This document shows positions 57,990 to 64,000 of a stretch of DNA of 64,000 bases, one piece after another. Position 1 is the first letter of the stretch; each line of letters opens with the position of its first letter. The DNA is from Camellia lanceoleosa (lineage: Eukaryota; Streptophyta; Magnoliopsida; Ericales; Theaceae): positions 106,046,682 to 106,110,681 of the forward strand of contig CM045762.1 of assembly GCA_025200525.1 (NCBI GenBank), given 5' to 3'. The notes under the pieces were generated by a model. It did no database searches and was not told the DNA's origin. It saw only the letters and a list, made by a program, of their open reading frames with translations. The position numbers and the translations under genes were made by a program.

Positions 57990-60900
57990 TGTGACGCCCC
58001 GAATCTACACTATTGGTTGCAGTCAAGGGAGAGTCACTAATGAGTCCTATGGTCAATAACTAAGTAAGATCCCAGATCGCCGGAGGAGTCAAATTAGCCT
58101 CCCTTCTAAGTCTGGCTTTCTTAGGCAGCGCACTACCCTTTTGACAGATCTTAAAAGGTATTGACACAAGGTCTCATAAGCAACGATAAGGTTCATACAT
58201 ATAAATATATAGAACATAAGTACATAACAACCTCGAATATTCTTAATTCCAAAGGCTTGTTCCATTACATTACATTCCAAAAGGGAAATTTAAATCTTCA
58301 CATGAGCCTTACAAAATATCAAAAGGGATTTCTAACTTTCCTAAGATGGCCAAAAGTCTTTGAAGGTTTCAGGCTCGTCGTCTCGACTATAAACACCTCT
58401 TGACTTTGGCATGACACGCCGTGAGCTTTGAATGCTTGATAAACACACACACACCCCTTTTTCCTAGTCAATACACAATCACAAATATAACATCAAATAG
58501 TAAATCATGATACTCAACCAAATAAACAAAGGGTTACAAGTTAGATGTTAGTAAACTAGAAATCCCCCAAAGAGATTTCGTCCTCCCAACCACAAGAATT
58601 GGACACCAGACTATTCGGAACTCCCCTTTTTGCTGCTTTGTTGCAGAACTAACCTCGGATGCCTACCAACGGTTATATGCCACGTAGCGCCAACCCCAGG
58701 GCCTCAAAAGGAATAGCGAAATGAAAAAGTTTTATCTCCTGAATCCAACCTCATCCTTCCAGAAAAAGTTTTATCATCCTGAATCTCACCATTCAAGCCG
58801 TCGCAAGGAGTCCGAATACGTCCGTTCCATTCCAGGGTTTACGCGACAACTGCTTGCGCAAGACTTTAACTTTCAAATAGGGAACGTATCCCAAAAATCC
58901 ATATATCACATATTCTCATCTTTTCATTACTCAAGTGATCGAAAACCCAATACCCTCCCAAATAGGTTTCCCGTTGAGTTAAATGTTTTAAGACAAGGTT
59001 AGTCCAAACTTACAAGATAATAATATCCACATAAGCATGCATCCTTAAGATGAGAAAGATAAATAGCATAACATAACAAATACAATATCATGCCAAGATA
59101 TGATCATAAGCTATTAAACATTTTCATGAATACAAGGGTATAAAACATCCATACATAACAAAATTTTCAGATTTAATATCACATAAAGATTAAAATGAAA
59201 GGACTATTTTAGGTCTTCCACCAGACTCGGTCTTCCTATAGTTAAGTAGAGAATTTGATTTAGTTTCTAGAACATTTTTTGAAATGGGATTGATTTTCCA
59301 GATTTTAAGTTATTTAGAAAATATTCGGTGCTATCGAATCTGTCGAGATCTGTCGACCGTTCTGAAAATTTGATTTTCTTCCAAAACGCTTGATGTTTTT
59401 GATGAAACCAATTTTAGTTGAAAGCTAACACCTTAAGGAAGGTTTTGACATAAAATAGAGGTCCAGAATAATTTTGTACATGTTTCTAGAATATCTGGAA
59501 GTGGGCTGCAAAAACATATTCTAGGGTAAAATATCCAAAACAAGAAGATTTATGAGAAAAGGGTTCCACGAGGAAAGCTTTCGTTTCTTTTGTGAAGAAA
59601 GCATGCTAACTAATATATATTTAACTCAGAAAGTTTTCTTGAAGGTGTGCCTTTGGAAAGTTTGAGAGATTGGTATAAAAAGATGGTTTTGTGCCAAAAT
59701 GGGGAAAATACAAGAGAGATGGAATCAATACTCAACTTTTAGCATTTTTAACACAAGTAACTCATCAATAACAGATTTGAAAACATTATTTAGAACCCTT
59801 AGAACATGTATTTGAAAAAGGAAAGTGAAAGAGAAGGTTGTGTTGTGGCTTACCTACTAAGCTTGCACAAGAAGGCTCTCTTCTTCCTCCCTCTTCTTCT
59901 CTTAGACTTTTCTCTCTTGCTCTTCTCCCGCTCTCTAGCCGAAATGTGTGTGTGGGTGTGGTGTTTGTGCTTGCAAGCTAGGGGTGGTGTTGGTATTTAT
60001 AGGCAAGTTTTGATGCAAAAAGTCCTAAAAGCCCACTAGTTGAAAATGGATGGGAAGTTTAGGATTTGTTTGAAGTGTTAAAGGAAATAGGGATGATTTA
60101 GGAGGCTTACTCAAGGATTTGGCAAGATTTAGTTAAAATAGAACTAGTTTAGGAATTAGCATCCTAGGTCTAGGGTACTAGGTGGTGTTTCTTTTTAGAA
60201 TTTCATGATGATATATCTTGAAAGTTGTCTCCTCACTTTTTCCTAGAATGATGGGTTATTTTTTTTTATTAATTTTAGGCACAAGGGCACATCCCTCAAG
60301 GTGTATACATATATATATTACAAGATTGATGGTACTTCAAGGTACAAGATACAAGTACTAGTTTTGGGGTAATTCTTGAAATTAATAAAAGAAATGAGGG
60401 CTTGGAATTAAACTCATGTATTGGGACCTTATTTATGTATTTAATTATGATCTAGTTTGGTTTAGGGCTAATTTCAATACTCATAGCAAATCTTTATTGG
60501 TACTAAATTCATTATTGCTCCAAGATTCAAGGGATTTGTTTGTACTAAGTATAATGATGACGGCTAGTCATGCCCTCGAGATTTGGAAAGATTTTCCTAT
60601 TTATTTTGTGTACAAATCTTGGAAATTGTAAAACATAATGTTAAAAAAAATTTTTAGGGTTCAATTGTATATATAAATATATAATGGTACTTGTTTAAGG
60701 TCAATTTGTGATTTAATAAAAATGTGAGGGCTTGGGCTCAATTAAAATATCTATTTCAAGTAAAGAGTTAATAAATTAGTGTTTAGGAAAAATAATTCGG
60801 TTTGTATTATCTTGCTTTGAATTTAAAGGTAAATAACTGAATGAAGACTGTAAAAACCGGAAGTTAGGGTATAGAGCAATTAATCTAAAATTTGAGAGTT

Positions 60901-61087
60901 AAATAATTAATATTAGAGTGTTATGATTCTAAGCTTCCAGGGTCGATTTGGATTTGTATGGGTTCGTCCGTGATATGTTTTCAGCTCTAGGGTTTAATTT
61001 GCTAGCAATCAACGAATTAAAGGCTTTGTTATAGTAACTCAAAATTTTGGGACCTAATAAGGTCTACAAAAGTTAGGGGTCTCCAAA
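57990..61087 (-). repeat. 5' LTR of element F
   Basis: Ends on the plus strand as GGGGTCTCCAAA where the partner has GGGGTCTCACA, so its outer terminus has changed by a few bases. GTGTT follows. Confidence 0.8.
59994..60001 (-). promoter_or_regulatory. TATA box in 5' LTR of element F
   Basis: TATAAATA (minus strand). This is the copy that would drive the genomic transcript leftwards. Confidence 0.5.
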
Positions 61088-61379
61088 GTGTTAAGGAGGT
61101 ACTAGTGGGGTCGATGAGAGTTCGGGTTTGAAAGGTAAATGTGTAAACATGAAGGTATATTTGGTGTTAAGGTGGGTATGTTATTCCTTTACAATGTTAA
61201 TTAGGCAAAAATTAATTACTTGTTCATTACATTTTTAAAAAGGAACTCTCCCTTTTAACCTTATTCTTTCTTAAAATCCTTTTTACTCTGCTATTTTTCT
61301 TTAAGTTGTCAAAAAAATCTAATTTATCTTATAAAACATGTGCACGAGAGTAATATTTTAGTAAGTATGAAATTACATG

Positions 61380-61922
61380 TGTGGGGACATATTTTTTAAT
61401 GACGACACGTGGCGAAGTGTCACCGGAGTACCAACCGAGGTGCCACGTGTCATGGTCATGATGCCGAGATGATCTCGGCAAGGCCGAGGTTATCTCCGAA
61501 AATATCAGAATCCGAGATAAGCGGATAAGGGACAAGAGTCCTAGAATGATGAAAGACTTCAGTTTGGGTTAAGGTAAGACTCTTAGAGAGTTTATCCTAA
61601 TCCTACAGGGAGTCCAAAATTAGCAATAATCCTAAGTCTATTGAAGTTAGGCTTCTATTGGGACTAGAATTGTGTTGGCTATAAAAGGGAGGCACCCCCA
61701 TGGGTCTAAGGTATGTCTTTTATGCTCTGTCTAGTAAGTTAAGCACTATTTGTTATCTTTGAGAGATATTTTTACTGACTTGATCGTCGGAGTGCCCCCG
61801 GGTGGACAAGCCACCGCCAGAATCTCTTCTTTCTGTTGCAGGTCATTCGGGCTTAACCTATTCTGCTGGTGTTCTCTAGTTGAGTACTAAGTTGGCAGTG
61901 TGGTCGGAAATTGGCACACACA
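61380..61922 (+). repeat. 5' LTR of element G
   Basis: Contains dyad-rich GATGATCTCGGCAAG / CCGAGGTTATCTCCG / ATCCGAGAT words, an ACGTGGC motif (G-box-like core), TATAAAA at 61680 and CCCCCATGGG downstream of it. Very similar to 62960-63498. Confidence 0.9.
61680..61686 (+). promoter_or_regulatory. TATA box in LTR of element G
   Basis: TATAAAA within GGCTATAAAAGGGAGGC; repeated at 63262-63268. A strong plant core promoter by sequence. Confidence 0.65.
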
Positions 61923-61924
61923 AT

Positions 61925-61944
61925 TTGGCGCCGTCTGTGGGAAA
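61925..61944 (+). promoter_or_regulatory. Primer binding site of element G
   Basis: TTGGCGCCGTCTGTGGGAAA within 3 bp of the LTR end; Tat-lineage type. Confidence 0.8.
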
Positions 61945-61957
61945 GAAAGGAGAATAG

Positions 61958-62329
61958 ATGGCCAACGACGAACAAAAAGAGAAGGTTAGGGACGACACCC
62001 CTACTGAGAGTGGGAAACATATTGACCTTGACGTCGAAGAAGACAACTGCAACGAAGAGACTCGTGATAAGAATCACGGAGGAAAGGACGTCGGCCAGGA
62101 GGGCGGTGTACCGAAGAAATCGGACTGGAACGGGTATTAGAACTAGGATGACCTCCAAGTATAAAAAGATAGAAGCTTGCGGAGGGGCAGCGAAATGAAG
62201 GAATGACGGACAAATTAGCGGACACGCAAGCGGTCATCAATTTCTTGATGCAGAACAACGTCATGCGGCCACTGTTCTCGCTACAAGATACGCCGATTCC
62301 AGCAGCCAAGAAAGGTACCTAGAAATGGG
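61958..62329 (+). pseudogene. gag: gag N-terminus remnant of element G
   Basis: ATG at 61958 opens a 60-codon acidic frame (MANDEQKEKVRDDTPTESGK...) ending at 62140. After a break, another frame reads MTDKLADTQAVINFLMQNN and VMRPLFSLQDTPIPAAKK before a stop at 62320. The charged N-terminus followed by a helix ending in 'MQNN-MRP' resembles the start of Tat-lineage Gag. No capsid or zinc finger follows. Confidence 0.5.
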
Positions 62330-62414
62330 GGCAGAAAACGGTTCCTGTAGTCCCTCAGCATGGCGAGACTAAGGGACATTCTCATCGGCCTTCGCGGGAG
62401 GTCGGGCATGGAGA

Positions 62415-62590
62415 ATCCCAGAAAACATGATCTCGGCCTAGATGATTAGGTCCGAAAAGAGAAGAGCTTAGCCTAAAGTGAGCAGATCCTAGATTCCAGA
62501 AGACAAGATCTCAGCCTAGATGATTAGGTGCGAGAAGAAGAAAGAGCTCAACTTAAAGTGAGCAGATCCCAGATTCCAACAAACAAGAGA
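62415..62590 (+). repeat. About 82-bp duplication in element G
   Basis: GATCTCGGCCTAGATGATTAGG and AGTGAGCAGATCCTAGATTCC recur about 82 bp apart with small changes. Confidence 0.7.
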
Positions 62591-62601
62591 CCAAGGTCAT
62601 G

Positions 62602-62891
62602 TTTAACACTTGTTGAAACTTGAGAAAAGTTTACAAGTTGAAGTTAAACCGAGATGATGTTTAACACTTATTAAAACTTGAGAAAAGTTTACAAGTTGAA
62701 GTTAAACCGAGATGATATTTAACACTTGTTGAAACTTGAGAAAAGTTTACAAGTTGAAGTTAAACCGAGATGATATTTAACACTTGTTGAAACTTGAGAA
62801 AAGTTTACAAGTTGCAGTTAAACCGAGATGATGTTTAACACTTGCTGAAACTTGAGAAAAGTTTACAAGCTGAAGTTAAACCGAGGTCATG
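62602..62891 (+). repeat. 58-bp tandem repeat, five copies
   Basis: Units begin at 62602, 62660, 62718, 62776 and 62834. Core TTTAACACTTGTTGAAACTT, then GAGAAAAGTTTACAAGTTGA and AGTTAAACCGAGATGAT. Copies differ at one to four positions. Confidence 0.95.
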
Positions 62892-62959
62892 ATTGAAGGA
62901 AGGAATGATATAGGTTCCATCACCTCAGGATGCTGAGATAATAGAACCTAGAGGGCAGT

Positions 62960-63498
62960 TGTGGGGACATATTTTTTTAATGACGACACGTGGCCGAGGT
63001 GTCACCGGAGTGCCAGCCGAGGTGCCATGTGTCATGGTCATGATGCCGAGATGATCTCGGCAAGACCGAGGTTATCTCCGAAAATATCGGAATCCGAGAT
63101 AAGCGGATAAGGGACAAGAGTCCTAGAATGATGAAAGACTTCAGTTTGGGTTAAGGTAAGACTCTTAGAGAGTTTATCCTAATCCTACTGGGAGTCCAAG
63201 ATTAGCAGTAATCCTGAGTCCAGTGAAGTTAGGCTTCTATTGGGACTAGGTTTGTGTTGGCTATAAAAGGGAGGCACCCCCATGGGTCTAAGGTATGTCT
63301 TTTATGCTCTGTCTAGTGAGTTAAGCACTATTTGTTATCTTTGAGAGATATTTTTACTGACTTGATCGTCGGAGTGCCCCCAAGTGGGCCGAGCCACCAT
63401 GAATCTCTTCTTTACATTGCGTTCGGGCTTAATCTATTCTGCCGGTGTTCTCCAGTTGAGTACTAAGTTGGCAGTGTGGTCGGAAATTGACATACACA
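62960..63498 (+). repeat. 3' LTR of element G
   Basis: Preceded by CCTAGAGGGCAGT (purine tract). Ends CATACACA, then ACATG. Confidence 0.9.
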
Positions 63499-63503
63499 AC
63501 ATG

Positions 63504-63961
63504 ATAAAAGTATGATTTTTCAAAAGTTTAGGGTGGGGAGAAGGGGTAGTAGCCCGTCTACCATCTTCTATATGTCCGCTACTGCCTAACAGTTTAAAAT
63601 AAACTTTTTACAGCTTGCTCCATAAATTCAAGATTTTTGGTGAGGTGGGAAACATAAGCATAATTAAAAAATAAAATTTGGCACATGAATTCTGAAATGA
63701 AGGTAACACTAGGTGGGATAGTATGGGATATGGGATGGGATGCAAGTAAACTGAGTTGGTCACTTGGTCACATGACATATGCATATGTTGGCCTCCAAAT
63801 GCATATTATTTGGTCGACCGTTCCAACACATATAAGCAACCCGACAGCTTCCCCCCTTGGTTTGGGACTTTCTTCCAGCCCACCCCTACAGTTTCTATTT
63901 GGTAACAAAAGCCAACACAACTGTCTCTTCTACACCTCTATCTATCTCTCTGATATCACTA
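63504..63961 (+). promoter_or_regulatory. Probable promoter and 5' leader of a gene to the right
   Basis: Unlike the transposon DNA around it, this stretch has a promoter-like layout: a 14-bp palindrome ACATATGCATATGT near 63774-63787, a possible TATA box TATAAGC at 63831, then a C/T-rich leader with TCTCTTCTACACCTCTATCT. It ends in TATCACTA where CACTACAAG begins. No start codon of a gene is reached before the CACTA insertion. Confidence 0.35.
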
Positions 63962-64000
63962 CACTACAAGAATTTACGCATTTGCCGACCACTTTTGCCA
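63962..64000 (+). mobile_element. Start of a second CACTA transposon (partial, right edge)
   Basis: CACTACAAGAATTTACGCAT followed by TTGCCGACCACTTTTGCCA. The first 11 bases match the terminus of the element at 1950, and TTGCCGAC / TTTTGCCA match its subterminal motifs, so it belongs to the same group. CTA (63959-63961) would be the target duplication; the other end is outside. Confidence 0.8.

Larger units (their letters stand above)
53142..61087 (-). mobile_element. Non-autonomous LTR retrotransposon F (minus strand, 7.9 kb)
   Basis: Direct LTRs of 3.1 kb flank a 1.7 kb interior. Read on the minus strand: 5' LTR 61087-57990, primer site 57986-57975 (initiator-Met type), interior, purine tract 56273-56257, 3' LTR 56256-53142, with GTGTT duplications outside. 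LTRs run TGTGAGACCCC to GGGGCGTCACA. No pol motifs can fit or be found in the interior. A LARD-like parasite whose LTRs make up most of its length. Confidence 0.85.
61380..63498 (+). mobile_element. Short Tat-like LTR retrotransposon G (2.1 kb, non-autonomous)
   Basis: LTRs of about 540 bp (TGTGGGGACAT to CACACA) flank about 1 kb. Target duplication ACATG at 61375-61379 and 63499-63503. The primer site TTTGGCGCCGTCTGTGGGAA is the form seen in many Tat-lineage Ty3/gypsy elements. The interior keeps a gag start and a 58-bp tandem repeat, but no pol. Complete by structure yet far too short to be autonomous. Confidence 0.9.

Overview
This is a plant nuclear window made almost entirely of nested transposable elements. 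The evidence is a CACTA element, Tat/Ogre-type and chromovirus-type LTR retrotransposons with initiator-Met primer sites, an L1-type LINE, and fragments of plant-type intron-containing genes (26S proteasome subunit RPN1 and a polygalacturonase). Composition is AT-rich with long homopolymers and microsatellites. I can say angiosperm, probably eudicot, but not the species. I found no intact protein-coding gene, no rRNA, no convincing tRNA gene and no CRISPR.

Positions 1-38297 form a nest. The outer layer is a minus-strand Tat-like element (called C) whose long LTR starts at 38297 and reaches about 611; its internal leader runs off the left edge. A 9.9 kb CACTA transposon (1950-11837, 3-bp target duplication ACA) and a 23.5 kb plus-strand Tat/Ogre-like element (A, 13550-37014, 5-bp duplication ATAGG) both sit in this LTR. 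Element A has 3.4 kb LTRs, a primer site and a purine tract but no gag-pol. Its interior is satellite-like DNA, three tRNA-like modules and a further element (D, 22771-30936) that also lacks gag-pol. D's 3' LTR is cut off exactly where a 36/41-bp tandem array begins. The CACTA element has captured RPN1 exons, one carrying a stop codon.

Positions 38298-45269 hold decayed chromovirus (Tekay/Del-like) DNA: a chromodomain fragment with LTR remnant, then a pol relic (end of RT, RNase H, integrase, chromodomain) followed by a purine tract and a 2.3 kb LTR, then a second LTR end. Positions 46380-50775 are a frameshifted LINE ending in poly(A). A minus-strand polygalacturonase first exon with TATA box and signal peptide lies at 51339-51774, broken by several indels. 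Element F (53142-61087, minus strand, duplication GTGTT) has 3.1 kb LTRs and 1.7 kb of mostly non-coding interior. Element G (61380-63498, duplication ACATG) is a 2.1 kb Tat-like derivative with a gag start and a 58-bp tandem repeat. The last 460 bases before 63961 look like a gene promoter and leader, entered by a second CACTA element at 63962.

The elements relate by parasitism: A, D, F and G keep the cis signals (LTR ends, primer site, purine tract) but not the enzymes, so they would have needed help from autonomous relatives. Differences between LTR partners are clustered and fall on CG and CHG-like motifs, which suggests base-calling error at methylated DNA; this affects both age estimates and the reading of frameshifts here.
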